DNA of 56,583 nt from Pseudomonas putida (GTDB lineage: Bacteria; Pseudomonadota; Gammaproteobacteria; Pseudomonadales; Pseudomonadaceae): NCBI RefSeq assembly GCF_028682175.1, contig NZ_JANHKS010000037.1, positions 1-56,583 on the forward strand, given 5' to 3'. A program made the position numbers and the translations under genes. Positions 1 through 8,730 of the stretch are shown here, one piece after another (position 1 is the stretch's first letter; the number at the start of each line of letters is the position of its first letter). The notes under the pieces were generated by a model that was given only the letters and a program-made list of their open reading frames with translations, ran no database searches and had not been told where the DNA came from.

Positions 1-12
1 CTCTTCCGATCT
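1..12. other. Illumina adapter remnant (5' contig end)
   Basis: CTCTTCCGATCT is the 3' end of the standard Illumina TruSeq read-1 adapter. It directly abuts a broken REPIN arm, and the complementary adapter start lies at the other end of the window. It should be treated as untrimmed library sequence, not genome. Confidence 0.93.
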
Positions 13-41
13 CGCCCCCGCCGGCAAGCCGTGCTGCTACG
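13..41. repeat. Half of a family-A REPIN (right arm only)
   Basis: This is the right arm of the REP family whose left arm reads GTAGCAGCACGGCTTGCC. It matches the right arm of the element at 52931-52998. Its left partner is missing because the contig begins here. Confidence 0.85.
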
Positions 42-57
42 AGTTGTCAGGGGTACG

Positions 58-336
58 TCAGGCAGTCAGGGCCTTGTCCAGCTGGCGCGCCACTTCGGAC
101 TCGATGGTGCTGCTCATCGCCGACAGGAAGAAATTCAGTTCGATGTTGACCCGCACCAGCGCTTCTTCCACCTGCACCGTGCCTTTGGCGCCCTTGCCTT
201 CCAGCGACACGGTGTCGCCGTTCCAGCTGTGCTCGATGCCATATTTTTCGCCCAGCTTCTCGGCCAGCAATTCGGCCTTCTCGCGGGCCTTGTCCTTGCC
301 CAGCGTGTGCGGGCGTTCCACGGTAATTCGGGCCAT
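58..336 (-). CDS. Polyhydroxyalkanoic acid system family protein
   Basis: A 92-residue protein resembling the small PHA-granule-system family (PHA_gran_rgn type) that lies between the phaC-phaZ-phaD-phaF-phaI cluster and ubiE in many Pseudomonas. It begins MARITVERPHTLGKDKAREK, and its body is charged with no signal peptide or membrane segment. A good AAGGAG ribosome site lies about 8 bases before the chosen ATG. It is divergent from ubiE. The expected phaI/phaF neighbours would lie beyond the left contig edge, so the PHA link rests on family resemblance and known synteny. The biochemical role is not established. Confidence 0.85.
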   Translation of the reverse strand: MARITVERPHTLGKDKAREKAELLAEKLGEKYGIEHSWNGDTVSLEGKGAKGTVQVEEALVRVNIELNFFLSAMSSTIESEVARQLDKALTA

Positions 337-363
337 TGGCAGGCTCCTTCATCGAGGTAAATC

Positions 364-377
364 GTCGGGCCACTATA
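364..377 (-). promoter_or_regulatory. Candidate extended -10 promoter for the PHA-system gene
   Basis: On the minus strand, TGGTATAGT at about 372-380 fits an extended -10 (TG-N-TATAGT) in the divergent gap upstream of the ATG at 336. No convincing -35 is seen. The assignment is by eye only. Confidence 0.3.
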
Positions 378-420
378 CCAGTGCCATCCCTTGAAGAAAC
401 TGTTCACCCTAACCCTTGTC

Positions 421-449
421 AAGACAAAGCCAGCCCCGACGATTAGAAT
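421..449 (+). promoter_or_regulatory. Candidate sigma-70 promoter for ubiE
   Basis: AAGACA (421-426) and TAGAAT (444-449) are 17 bases apart and lie about 30 bases before the ubiE start codon. The match to consensus is moderate. Confidence 0.3.
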
Positions 450-477
450 GGCCGCACTTTATTCCGGTGACAGCGAT

Positions 478-1248
478 ATGAACGATCCGCGCAAAGGCAG
501 CGATGCCGAACCCACCACCCACTTCGGTTACAAAACCGTGGCCGAAAGCCAGAAGGCGGAGAAAGTCGCCGAAGTGTTCCACTCCGTTGCAGCCAAGTAC
601 GACCTGATGAACGACGTGCTGTCCGGTGGCATGCACCGCCTCTGGAAGCGCTTCACCATCGAGCTTTCCGGCGTTCGTACTGGCAACCGCGTGCTGGACA
701 TCGCAGGCGGCACGGGCGACCTTGCGAAGAAATTCTCCCACCTGGTCGGCCCTACCGGCGAAGTGGTACTGGCAGACATCAACGCCTCGATGCTCAAGGT
801 CGGTCGCGACCGCCTGCTCGACCGCGGCGTGGCCGGCAACATCAAGTTCGTCCAGGCCGACGCTGAAAAGCTGCCGTTCCCGGACAACCACTTCGATTGC
901 GTGACCATCGCCTTCGGCCTGCGCAACGTGACGCACAAGGAAGACGCCATCCGCTCCATGCTGCGCGTGCTCAAGCCGGGCGGCCGCCTGCTGGTGCTGG
1001 AGTTCTCCAAGCCGACCAACAAGGTCATGTCCAAGGTCTACGACGCCTACTCGTTCGCCTTCATGCCGCTGGCCGGCAAGCTGATCACCAATGACTCGGA
1101 AAGCTACCGTTACCTGGCCGAATCGATCCGCATGCACCCGGACCAGGAAACCCTGAAGTCGATGATGGTAGAGGCCGGTTTCGACCGCGTGACCTACCAC
1201 AACATGACCTCCGGCATCGTCGCCCTGCATCGCGGTATCAAGCCCTGA
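478..1248 (+). CDS. ubiE: UbiE, demethylmenaquinone/2-octaprenyl-methoxy-benzoquinol C-methyltransferase
   Basis: A 256-residue class I SAM-dependent methyltransferase for the C-methylation step of ubiquinone biosynthesis. The SAM-binding glycine-rich motif VLDIAGGTGDLAKKF lies near residue 71, followed by the acidic ADIN strand end. Typical UbiE blocks are visible (HFGYKTV near the N-terminus, AFGLRN, LKPGGRL). The open frame extends upstream to 391, but the start at 478 (MNDPRKGS) gives the usual family length and removes an atypical N-terminal stretch. The stop overlaps the start of ubiJ (TGATG), so the two are translationally coupled. Confidence 0.97.
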   Translation: MNDPRKGSDAEPTTHFGYKTVAESQKAEKVAEVFHSVAAKYDLMNDVLSGGMHRLWKRFTIELSGVRTGNRVLDIAGGTGDLAKKFSHLVGPTGEVVLADINASMLKVGRDRLLDRGVAGNIKFVQADAEKLPFPDNHFDCVTIAFGLRNVTHKEDAIRSMLRVLKPGGRLLVLEFSKPTNKVMSKVYDAYSFAFMPLAGKLITNDSESYRYLAESIRMHPDQETLKSMMVEAGFDRVTYHNMTSGIVALHRGIKP

Positions 1249-1871
1249 TGCTGATCAGCGGCTTGCTCGCCAGCGCCGAGCACGGCATCAATCGTGTGCT
1301 GCAGATGGACAGCACGGCGCTGCCACGCCTGGATCGCCTTAGTGGCAAGATCATCGCGGTGCAATGCACCAGCCCTGCGTTCGACCTGCACATCCTGCCC
1401 AGTGACGAAGGCCTGATGCTGGCCTCGACCTGGGAAGGCGGCGCCGACGTGACCCTGCGCGCACCGGCCGCCAGCCTGATGCGCCTTGCCACAAGCCGCG
1501 ACAAGAATGCCGTACTGCACAGCCCCGAAGTCGAACTGGACGGTGAAAGCGCCGTGCTGCTGGAGCTGGTGGGCGTGTTGCAGGATCTCGATCTGGACTG
1601 GGAATACGAGCTGCAACGCTGGCTGGGCCCGGTGGCCACGCCGTTGATCGGCGGTCATCTGCGCAAAAGTGCGCGCATGACCCGCGACACGATCGCCAGC
1701 CTCTCCCACAACCTGGCCGAGTACCTGGCTGAAGAATCCCGCACACTGGTCGGCAAGCGCGAGGCTGAAGCGCGCTTCGCCGAACTGGATCAGACCAAAC
1801 AAGACCTGGAACGCCTCGAAGCCCGCTTCGAGCGTCTGGCCCAATCTCTCAAACCCAGCGATAACGCATGA
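1248..1871 (+). CDS. ubiJ: UbiJ, ubiquinone biosynthesis accessory protein (SCP2 domain)
   Basis: A 207-residue protein with an N-terminal sterol-carrier-type (SCP2) fold and a charged, coiled-coil-like C-terminus (about residues 160-205, rich in Glu, Arg and Leu). UbiJ is known in Enterobacteria to help assemble the cytosolic Ubi complex and bind the lipid intermediates. Its place between ubiE and ubiB, with overlapping stops and starts on both sides, is the standard arrangement. No catalytic residues are expected in this accessory family. Confidence 0.93.
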   Translation: MLISGLLASAEHGINRVLQMDSTALPRLDRLSGKIIAVQCTSPAFDLHILPSDEGLMLASTWEGGADVTLRAPAASLMRLATSRDKNAVLHSPEVELDGESAVLLELVGVLQDLDLDWEYELQRWLGPVATPLIGGHLRKSARMTRDTIASLSHNLAEYLAEESRTLVGKREAEARFAELDQTKQDLERLEARFERLAQSLKPSDNA

Positions 1872-3487
1872 GCCTGCTTGCCGTCCGCCGCCTGTTTCGC
1901 ATCCAGCGGGTCGTCATCCGCTACCGCCTGGATGACCTGCTGTTCGCCCTGCCCCTGCCCTGGTGGCTGCTCGCCGTCCGTTTCGTACTGCCCTGGCGCT
2001 GGTTCCCCAGGCGCAAGAGTGAACTGACCCGAGGCGCGCGCCTGCGCCTGGCACTTCAGGACCTGGGGCCGATCTTCATCAAGTTCGGCCAGTTGCTCTC
2101 GACCCGCCGGGACCTGTTGCCCGAAGACATCGCCGACGAGCTGATGCTCCTGCAGGATCGCGTGCCGCCGTTCGAGTCCGAGAAGGCCATCGCCCTGATC
2201 GAATCCCAGCTGGGGGCGAAGATCAGCGACGTGTTCAGCCGTTTCGACGTCGCGCCCCTGGCCTCGGCTTCGGTGGCGCAGGTACACGCCGCGCGCCTGA
2301 AGACCGGCGAGGAAGTGGTGGTCAAGGTCGTGCGTCCGGGGCTCAAGCCGATCATCGGTTCGGACCTGGCCTGGCTGTTCATCCTGGCCAGCATCGCCGA
2401 GCGCCTGTCCGCCGACGCCCGCCTGCTGCACCCGGTGGACGTGGTCGCCGACTACGAAAAGACCATCTACGACGAACTCGATCTGTTGCGCGAGGCGGCC
2501 AACTCCAGCCAGCTGCGACGCAACTTCGAAGGTTCGACCATGCTCTACGTGCCGCAGGTCTACTGGGACTGGTGCCGGCCGAAAGTGCTGGTCATGGAGC
2601 GCATCTACGGCGTACAGGTCACGGATCTCGCGACCCTGGCCGACCAGCGCACCGACATGAAAAAGCTCGCCGAGCGCGGCGTGGAGCTGTTCTTCACCCA
2701 GGTGTTCCGCGACAGCTTCTTTCACGCCGACATGCACCCCGGCAACATCTTCGTCAGCACCGTGGCACCCTGGGATCCGCAATACATCGCCATCGACTGC
2801 GGCATCGTCGGCAGCCTCACCCCGGAAGACCAGGATTACCTGGCGCGCAACCTGTTCGCCTTCTTCAAGCGCGACTATCGCCGTGTGGCGCAGTTGCACA
2901 TCGATTCGGGCTGGGTGCCGGCAGAAACCAAGCTCAACGAATTCGAAGCGGCGATCCGCACCGTGTGCGAGCCGATCTTCGAGAAGCCGCTCAAGGACAT
3001 TTCCTTCGGCCAGGTGCTGATGCGCCTGTTCCAGACGGCCCGCCGCTTCAACATGGAAGTGCAGCCGCAACTGGTGCTGTTGCAGAAAACCCTGCTCAAC
3101 ATCGAGGGCCTGGGCCGGCAGCTGTACCCCGAGCTGGACCTGTGGAGCACCGCGCAGCCGTTCCTGGAGCGCTGGATGCGCGAGCGCGTCAGCCCCAAAA
3201 CGCTGATCGGAAACTTGCAGTCACAAGTTGAGCAGATCCCGCATCTGGCCAACATGACCCGCGATCTGCTGGAGCGTCTGTCCCAGCCGCACACCTCCGA
3301 TCCACCGCCGCCCTACAGCCACAAGGGCGACCACTGGGCCCTGCGGCTGCTGGGCGCGTGCCTGCTGGCCGGTGGCGTAGTGCTGGCAACCGCCCATACT
3401 CAATCAGGTGGCGAGTTGATCGCGATGAGCGCCTGGCCTTCGGTGCTGATGCTGGTCGCGGGGCTCTATCTGGTTGTTCGCCGATAG
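1868..3487 (+). CDS. ubiB: UbiB, ABC1/ADCK-type atypical kinase of ubiquinone biosynthesis
   Basis: A 539-residue member of the ABC1/UbiB family. The family-specific KxGQ motif is present as KFGQ at residues 72-75, followed by the QDRVPPF element. HADMHPGNIF and AIDCGIVG supply the kinase-like catalytic and metal-binding loops. Two hydrophobic segments at about residues 490-510 and 516-538 anchor the C-terminus in the inner membrane. It is required for ubiquinone synthesis, probably as an ATPase supporting the Ubi complex rather than as a hydroxylase as older annotation states. Its start overlaps the ubiJ stop by 4 bases (ATGA). Confidence 0.97.
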   Translation: MSLLAVRRLFRIQRVVIRYRLDDLLFALPLPWWLLAVRFVLPWRWFPRRKSELTRGARLRLALQDLGPIFIKFGQLLSTRRDLLPEDIADELMLLQDRVPPFESEKAIALIESQLGAKISDVFSRFDVAPLASASVAQVHAARLKTGEEVVVKVVRPGLKPIIGSDLAWLFILASIAERLSADARLLHPVDVVADYEKTIYDELDLLREAANSSQLRRNFEGSTMLYVPQVYWDWCRPKVLVMERIYGVQVTDLATLADQRTDMKKLAERGVELFFTQVFRDSFFHADMHPGNIFVSTVAPWDPQYIAIDCGIVGSLTPEDQDYLARNLFAFFKRDYRRVAQLHIDSGWVPAETKLNEFEAAIRTVCEPIFEKPLKDISFGQVLMRLFQTARRFNMEVQPQLVLLQKTLLNIEGLGRQLYPELDLWSTAQPFLERWMRERVSPKTLIGNLQSQVEQIPHLANMTRDLLERLSQPHTSDPPPPYSHKGDHWALRLLGACLLAGGVVLATAHTQSGGELIAMSAWPSVLMLVAGLYLVVRR

Positions 3488-3545
3488 CCAGCAGCGCCTG
3501 CCGCTGGCACACTAACCCCCTTCAACACAGCGGCCGGAGCCGACG

Positions 3546-3938
3546 ATGAAAGACTGGCTGGACGAGATCAAGTGGGACAGCGACGGTTTGGTCCCGGCAA
3601 TTGCCCAGGATCATAAAACCGGGCGTGTCCTGATGATGGCCTGGATGAACCGCGAAGCGCTGAGCCTGACCGCCGCCGAAAACCGCGCCATCTACTGGTC
3701 GCGTTCCCGTGGCAAACTGTGGCGCAAAGGCGAAGAATCGGGCCATGTGCAGAAGCTGCACGAGTTGCGCCTGGACTGCGACGCCGACGTCATCATCCTG
3801 ATGGTCGAGCAGATCGGCGGCATCGCCTGCCACACCGGCCGCGAAAGCTGCTTCTATCGCGTCTATGACAACGCCGGCTGGAAGACTGTCGAGCCGGTGC
3901 TCAAGGACCCCGAAGCCATTTACCACGCAGGACACTGA
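3546..3938 (+). CDS. hisI: HisI, phosphoribosyl-AMP cyclohydrolase
   Basis: A 130-residue enzyme opening the adenine ring of phosphoribosyl-AMP, step 3 of histidine biosynthesis. Metal-binding residues are visible: the acidic cluster DCDAD at 77-81, Cys95 in GGIACHTGR, and Cys102 in ESCFYR. The conserved block IYWSRSRGKLWRKGE precedes them. It is monofunctional, unlike the enteric HisIE fusion, and its partner hisE follows after 2 bases. A GGAG ribosome site precedes the ATG. Confidence 0.97.
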   Translation: MKDWLDEIKWDSDGLVPAIAQDHKTGRVLMMAWMNREALSLTAAENRAIYWSRSRGKLWRKGEESGHVQKLHELRLDCDADVIILMVEQIGGIACHTGRESCFYRVYDNAGWKTVEPVLKDPEAIYHAGH

Positions 3939-3940
3939 AC

Positions 3941-4273
3941 ATGACTGATACCTTGTCTCGCCTGGCTCAGGTGCTCGAAGAGCGAAAGGGCGCGGCGGCG
4001 GACTCCTCCTACGTGGCCAGCCTCTATCACAAGGGGCTGAACAAGATTCTGGAGAAGGTCGGCGAAGAGTCGGTCGAAACCATCATTGCCGCCAAGGATG
4101 CCGCCGTCAGCGGTGACTGCAGCGATGTCATCTACGAAACAGCCGATTTGTGGTTCCATAGCATGGTCATGCTTTCAGCACTGGGCCAGCATCCACAAGC
4201 CGTACTCGATGAACTGGATCGCCGTTTCGGGTTATCGGGCCACGCCGAAAAAGCGGCGCGCCCTACTGAATAA
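3941..4273 (+). CDS. hisE: HisE, phosphoribosyl-ATP pyrophosphatase
   Basis: A 110-residue all-alpha MazG-like pyrophosphohydrolase that converts phosphoribosyl-ATP to phosphoribosyl-AMP, step 2 of histidine synthesis. The metal-binding pattern appears as GEESVE at 41-46 and YETADLWFH at 65-73. It is the direct downstream neighbour of hisI. The gap to tatA is about 60 bases, so the his and tat genes could share a transcript. Confidence 0.97.
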   Translation: MTDTLSRLAQVLEERKGAAADSSYVASLYHKGLNKILEKVGEESVETIIAAKDAAVSGDCSDVIYETADLWFHSMVMLSALGQHPQAVLDELDRRFGLSGHAEKAARPTE

Positions 4274-4333
4274 CGCGTCCGGCTGAATAAACCGAGGGCC
4301 AAGGGGCCCCGAATACCTTGTGAGGAACGCGTC

Positions 4334-4606
4334 ATGGGCATTTTTGACTGGAAACACTGGATCGTCATCCTGGTTGTCGTGGTATTGGTCTTCGGCACCA
4401 AGAAACTCAAGAACCTGGGCACTGACGTCGGCGAGTCGATCAAGGGCTTTCGCAAGGCCATGAACGACGACGAAAAAGGCCCTGAGCAGCCGCCTGTGCA
4501 ACCCCAGCAGACCGCGCAGCCAACCCCGCCGACCCAGCCGCTGCATCAGCCGCACACCATCGACGGCACTGCGCAGAAAGTCGAAGAGCCCATCCGCAAA
4601 GACTAG
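4334..4606 (+). CDS. tatA: TatA, twin-arginine translocase pore subunit
   Basis: A 90-residue protein with one N-terminal membrane helix (about residues 5-21), the FGTKKL hinge, and an amphipathic helix ending in the GFRKAM element. A polar, Gln/Pro-rich tail follows. TatA oligomers form the passage for folded Tat substrates at the inner membrane. A GAGGA ribosome site precedes the ATG. It is the first gene of tatA-tatB-tatC. Confidence 0.97.
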   Translation: MGIFDWKHWIVILVVVVLVFGTKKLKNLGTDVGESIKGFRKAMNDDEKGPEQPPVQPQQTAQPTPPTQPLHQPHTIDGTAQKVEEPIRKD

Positions 4607-4616
4607 GTCCTGACGC

Positions 4617-5111
4617 ATGTTTGGTATCAGCTTCTCTGAATTGCTGCTGGTCGGTCTCGTTGCCCTGCTGGTACTGGGCCCCGAGCGCCTGCCGGGAGCC
4701 GCGCGCACTGCCGGGCTTTGGGTCGGGCGTCTGAAACGCAGCTTCAATGCGATCAAACAGGAAGTTGAGCGCGAAATCGGTGCCGACGAGATTCGTCGTC
4801 AACTGCACAACGAGCACATTCTTTCGCTGGAAGAAGAAGCGCGCAAAATCATGCAGCCCCAGGCCCGCGCAGTTGCGCCGGAGCCTGCGCCTTCAGCGCT
4901 GGATGCAGCGCCGACACCCGAGGCGCAAAACGCCCCCGCGCCTGCTGCCGAACCGGCCCCGGTCAGCACCGGGGTGATCTCGGAGCCCGTGGTGGTCGAA
5001 CCGGTTTCGCCGCCTGCAACGGCGCCCGCGCCTGTCGCGCCTGCTCCTGCCGCCGCTGTGCCGAGCACACCTTCCGCCAACGATTCGACACAGCCACCAC
5101 GAGCCCCATGA
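4617..5111 (+). CDS. tatB: TatB, twin-arginine translocase receptor subunit
   Basis: A 164-residue protein with an N-terminal membrane helix containing SELLLVGLVALLVLGPERLP (the Glu in the helix and the GPERLP hinge are TatB features), then an amphipathic helix. The last roughly 80 residues are an Ala/Pro-rich low-complexity tail, longer than structurally needed and variable in the family. TatB forms the signal-peptide receptor with TatC. The stop overlaps the tatC start by 4 bases. Confidence 0.96.
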   Translation: MFGISFSELLLVGLVALLVLGPERLPGAARTAGLWVGRLKRSFNAIKQEVEREIGADEIRRQLHNEHILSLEEEARKIMQPQARAVAPEPAPSALDAAPTPEAQNAPAPAAEPAPVSTGVISEPVVVEPVSPPATAPAPVAPAPAAAVPSTPSANDSTQPPRAP

Positions 5112-5902
5112 GCGAAATCCCGGAAAATGACCAGCAGATGCCGCTGGTCTCGCACCTGACTGAACTGCGTTCGCGCCTGCTGCGTTGTGTGCTGGCGATC
5201 TTCGTGATCTTCGGCGCGCTGTTCTACTTCACGCAGAAGATCTACACCTTCGTCTCGGCGCCGCTGCGCAAATTCCTGCCCGAAGGCGCAACGATGATCG
5301 CCACCGACGTGGCTTCGCCGTTCCTGACGCCGTTCAAGCTGACGATGATGGTCGCGCTGTTTCTGGCGATGCCGGTGATCCTCTACCAGATCTGGGGTTT
5401 CATCGCGCCGGGCCTGTACAAGCACGAAAAGCGCGTGGCGGTGCCGCTGCTGATTTCCAGCATCATTCTGTTCTACGCCGGGATGGCCTTTGCCTATTTC
5501 CTGGTATTCCCGCTGATTTTCCACTTCTTCGCCAGCGTGACGCCCGAGGGCGTGTCGATGATGACGGACATTTCCAGTTACCTGGATTTCGTCATGACTC
5601 TGTTCCTGGCCTTTGGCGTGGCGTTCGAGATTCCCGTGGCCGTGGTGCTGCTGGTGTGGATCGGCATCGTCGACGTCAAATACCTGAAGAAGATTCGCCC
5701 CTATGTGGTGATCGGTTGCTTCGTGGTCGGCATGATCCTCACGCCGCCTGACATCTTCTCCCAGACGCTGCTGGCGGTGCCCATGTGGCTGCTGTTCGAA
5801 ATCGGCGTGCTGTGCAGCTCGATGGTCACCAAGCGCGGTGACCACGAAGACGACGAGAACGCCGAAGACAAGCAAGACCAGCCGCCAGCGACCCAGCCGT
5901 GA
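5108..5902 (+). CDS. tatC: TatC, twin-arginine translocase receptor subunit
   Basis: A 264-residue polytopic protein with six predicted membrane helices. The conserved N-terminal HLTELRSRLLR, which contacts the twin-arginine signal peptide, is present, as are YQIWGFIAPGLYKHEKR and the conserved Pro and Glu positions in the first periplasmic loop region. The C-terminus is acidic and cytosolic. The stop overlaps the rsmE start (GTGA). Confidence 0.97.
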   Translation: MSEIPENDQQMPLVSHLTELRSRLLRCVLAIFVIFGALFYFTQKIYTFVSAPLRKFLPEGATMIATDVASPFLTPFKLTMMVALFLAMPVILYQIWGFIAPGLYKHEKRVAVPLLISSIILFYAGMAFAYFLVFPLIFHFFASVTPEGVSMMTDISSYLDFVMTLFLAFGVAFEIPVAVVLLVWIGIVDVKYLKKIRPYVVIGCFVVGMILTPPDIFSQTLLAVPMWLLFEIGVLCSSMVTKRGDHEDDENAEDKQDQPPATQP

Positions 5903-6606
5903 ACCTGCTGTTGCTGGAAGAGGCCGACTTCATTTCGGCCGACCGGGTGATCCTGCGCGACCGGCGCCTCAAGCACATGCAAGAGGTGCATCGCTCGGAA
6001 GTGGGCGACAGCCTGCGGGTCGGGCGCGTGGGTGGCCTGCTGGGCAGTGCCGAGCTGCTGCGCCTGGAGCCCCGCGAGGCGGAACTGTCCGTCAGCTTCG
6101 ACCGTGAACCGCCGGCCAAACTGCCGCTGACGCTGGTGCTGGCCCTGCCCCGCCCGAAGATGCTGCGCCGGGTCTTCCAGACCGTGGCGACCATGGGCGT
6201 GCCCAGAGTCATTCTGGTCAACAGCTATCGCGTCGAGAAAAGCTTCTGGCAGACCCCGTTTCTCACACCTGCGTCGATTCGCGAAAACCTGATTCTGGGG
6301 CTTGAACAGGCCCGGGACAGCGTGCTGCCGGAAATCGTCATCGAGAAACGCTTCAAGCCGTTCGTCGAGGACCGGCTGCCAGCTATCGTGGACGGTACCC
6401 TGGGCCTGGTCGGCCATCCCGGCGACTTTCCCGCCTGTCCGCGTGCGGTCAAACAGCCGGTCACCCTGGCCATTGGCCCCGAAGGCGGCTGGATTCCCTA
6501 CGAGGTCGAACTGCTGCGCGCATCGGGCCTGAACCCGGTGCAACTGGGCGAGCGCATCCTGCGCGTCGAAACCGCCGTCACCGCCCTCCTCGCCCGCCTG
6601 TTCTGA
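5899..6606 (+). CDS. rsmE: RsmE, 16S rRNA m3U1498 methyltransferase
   Basis: A 235-residue SPOUT-class methyltransferase that modifies U1498 of 16S rRNA. The SAM-binding trefoil-knot motifs are visible near the C-terminus as AIGPEGGWIPYEVELL and LGERILRVETA. It begins with GTG at 5899, overlapping the tatC stop by 4 bases, which fixes the start. It is the last gene of this co-directional run. A REPIN follows within a few bases. Confidence 0.96.
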   Translation: MNLLLLEEADFISADRVILRDRRLKHMQEVHRSEVGDSLRVGRVGGLLGSAELLRLEPREAELSVSFDREPPAKLPLTLVLALPRPKMLRRVFQTVATMGVPRVILVNSYRVEKSFWQTPFLTPASIRENLILGLEQARDSVLPEIVIEKRFKPFVEDRLPAIVDGTLGLVGHPGDFPACPRAVKQPVTLAIGPEGGWIPYEVELLRASGLNPVQLGERILRVETAVTALLARLF

Positions 6607-6609
6607 TCC

Positions 6610-6700
6610 CGTAGCAGCACGGCTTGCCGGCGGGAGCGGTGTGTCAGTCAACCCATCCGTTACAGACACACCGCTCCCGCCGGCAAGCCGTGCTGCTACG
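6610..6700. repeat. Family-A REPIN (A1)
   Basis: Two inverted GTAGCAGCACGGCTTGCC-type REP arms surround a loop of about 40 bases. It directly follows rsmE and may end or stabilise the upstream transcript. Its loop resembles those of the elements at 16434-16524 and 32194-32284. Confidence 0.93.
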
Positions 6701-6805
6701 GACAAACTAGACGGCTCCTGCGCCATTTCCGCCCAATGGCGTTGCAGTTCACATTTTGTGTGCCGATAACCCGGCATCGATAAAAACAACGCGCAAGGAA
6801 TCCAC

Positions 6806-8722
6806 ATGTATCGCTGGTTTGCCCAACGTCTCGGGAACGTGAGTGTGAGTCGCAAACTCGCCATCGGCTTCGGCCTGGTGCTGTTGATGACGCTGGTCAT
6901 TACTGCCACGGGCTGGTCTAGCCTGGGCTCGTTGATCGAGCGCGGCGACAAGCTGGCGAACATCTCGCAGATCAGCGAGCAGACCCTGGACCTGGGCACC
7001 GCGCGCATGCGCTACGAAGCCCAGTACAGCGCCGAAGCCGCGACGGGTGTCATGACCGCGCTGGACAAGCTCGACGGCTACCTCAAGAAAGCTCGCGGCA
7101 AGATCGTAAGCCCAGGCGACCTGCAACTCCTCGACGGCCAGATCCAGGCCGCCGCCGACTACCGCCGCGCCTTCGACGACATGACCCGCGCCATCGCCGC
7201 ACGTGAAGCCAGCCGCACCAACCTGGGTGCGACAGCGGACGCTGCGGTCGAGGAAGTCAACAAGATCGAGGAAGCGCTGATCCAGCACGACAACATCCTG
7301 CAATTCAACAGCGCGGTGGGCGTCAGCAAGCAGATCCAGCAAGCACGCTTTCAGGTGCGCGGCTACACCTTCAGCGGCAATCCTGACTTCGAGAAGAACG
7401 CCAACGCCGCCATCGACGAAGCCATCGTCGGCGTGAACACACTGGCCGGCGACGTTTCTTCGCAGTACATCCCGCAACTGCAAAAAGCCAACCTGGCACT
7501 TAAGGGCTATCGCGCGGCCGTTGGGCAATACCGCGATGCGCAGCAGGTCAGCCGTCAGGCCATGGAAAAAATGGCCGGGCTGGGCCAGCAACTGCGCGAC
7601 CTCAGCGACCAGCTGACCGCCTCGCAGAACGCCAAGCGCGACGCCGACAGCCAGCAGGCGCAGTCGATGCTCGGCATCGCGACCGTGATCGCCCTGCTGT
7701 TTGGCGTGCTGGCCGCATGGGCCATCACCCGCCAGATCACCCTGCCGTTGAAACAGACACTGATTGCCGTGGACCGCGTGGCATCCGGCGACCTGACGCA
7801 CAACCTCAAGGTCGACCGCCGCGACGAACTGGGCCAGCTGCAAGGTGGCATGCAGCGCATGACCCTGAGCCTGCGCGAGTTGATCGGCGGCATCGGCGAC
7901 AGCGTCACCCAGATCGCCAGCGCTGCCGAAGAGCTGTCGGCGGTGACCGAACAGACCAGCGCCGGGGTCAACAGCCAGAAGGTCGAGACCGATCAGGTCG
8001 CGACCGCCATGCATCAGATGACTGCAACCGTGCAGGAAGTGGCGCGCAACGCCGAGGAAGCCTCTGAGGCGGCTGTGGCGGCCGATCAGCAGGCCCGCGA
8101 GGGTGACAAGGTGGTCAACGAGGCCATCGCCCAGATCGAGCGCCTGGCTCGCGAGGTGGCTCATTCCACCGAGGCCATGGGCGAACTCAAGCGCGAGAGC
8201 GACAAGATTGGCAGCGTGCTGGACGTCATCAAGTCCGTGGCCCAGCAGACCAACCTGTTGGCGCTGAACGCCGCCATCGAAGCTGCTCGTGCTGGCGAAG
8301 CCGGTCGTGGTTTTGCGGTGGTGGCCGACGAAGTTCGCAGCCTGGCCCAGCGCACGCACAAATCCACCGAGGAGATCGAGGAGCTGATCCTGGGCCTGCA
8401 GAACGGCACGCAACAGGTGGCGTCGATCATGGACAGCAGCCGCGAACTGACGGCCAGCAGCGTGGACCTCACCCGCCGCGCCGGTGGCTCGCTGGAAAGC
8501 ATTACCCAGACCGTGTCGGCGATCCAGGCCATGAACCAGCAGATCGCTGCGGCCGCCGAGCAACAGAGCGCCACCGCCGAAGAGATCAACCGCAGCGTGC
8601 TGAACGTGCGCGACGTGTCTGAACAGACCTCGGCGGCCAGCGAAGAAACCGCGGCGTCGAGCGTGGAGCTGGCGCGGCTGGGCACGCACCTTCAAGGGCT
8701 GGTAGGCAAGTTCCGGATCTAA
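6806..8722 (+). CDS. Methyl-accepting chemotaxis protein (probable HBM sensor type)
   Basis: A 638-residue transmembrane chemoreceptor. TM1 is at about 18-36. A helical periplasmic domain of about 245 residues follows, its length and all-helical character fitting the helical bimodular (HBM) class of McpS-like receptors. TM2 is at about 287-309, a HAMP domain at 310-362, and a cytoplasmic signalling domain ends at 638. The hairpin tip that contacts CheA/CheW is highly conserved around residues 465-515 (TNLLALNAAIEAARAGE). There is no C-terminal CheR/CheB tether pentapeptide. McpS in P. putida senses TCA-cycle acids, but the ligand here cannot be read from the sequence. An AAGGA site precedes the ATG. 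Confidence 0.94.
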   Translation: MYRWFAQRLGNVSVSRKLAIGFGLVLLMTLVITATGWSSLGSLIERGDKLANISQISEQTLDLGTARMRYEAQYSAEAATGVMTALDKLDGYLKKARGKIVSPGDLQLLDGQIQAAADYRRAFDDMTRAIAAREASRTNLGATADAAVEEVNKIEEALIQHDNILQFNSAVGVSKQIQQARFQVRGYTFSGNPDFEKNANAAIDEAIVGVNTLAGDVSSQYIPQLQKANLALKGYRAAVGQYRDAQQVSRQAMEKMAGLGQQLRDLSDQLTASQNAKRDADSQQAQSMLGIATVIALLFGVLAAWAITRQITLPLKQTLIAVDRVASGDLTHNLKVDRRDELGQLQGGMQRMTLSLRELIGGIGDSVTQIASAAEELSAVTEQTSAGVNSQKVETDQVATAMHQMTATVQEVARNAEEASEAAVAADQQAREGDKVVNEAIAQIERLAREVAHSTEAMGELKRESDKIGSVLDVIKSVAQQTNLLALNAAIEAARAGEAGRGFAVVADEVRSLAQRTHKSTEEIEELILGLQNGTQQVASIMDSSRELTASSVDLTRRAGGSLESITQTVSAIQAMNQQIAAAAEQQSATAEEINRSVLNVRDVSEQTSAASEETAASSVELARLGTHLQGLVGKFRI

Positions 8723-8730
8723 CCCCGCCC

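Noticed and set aside
6749..8695. Long minus-strand open frame opposite the first chemoreceptor gene
   Set aside because: A GC-rich shadow frame: low-complexity His/Gln/Arg-rich translation with no family resemblance, fully opposite a clear gene.
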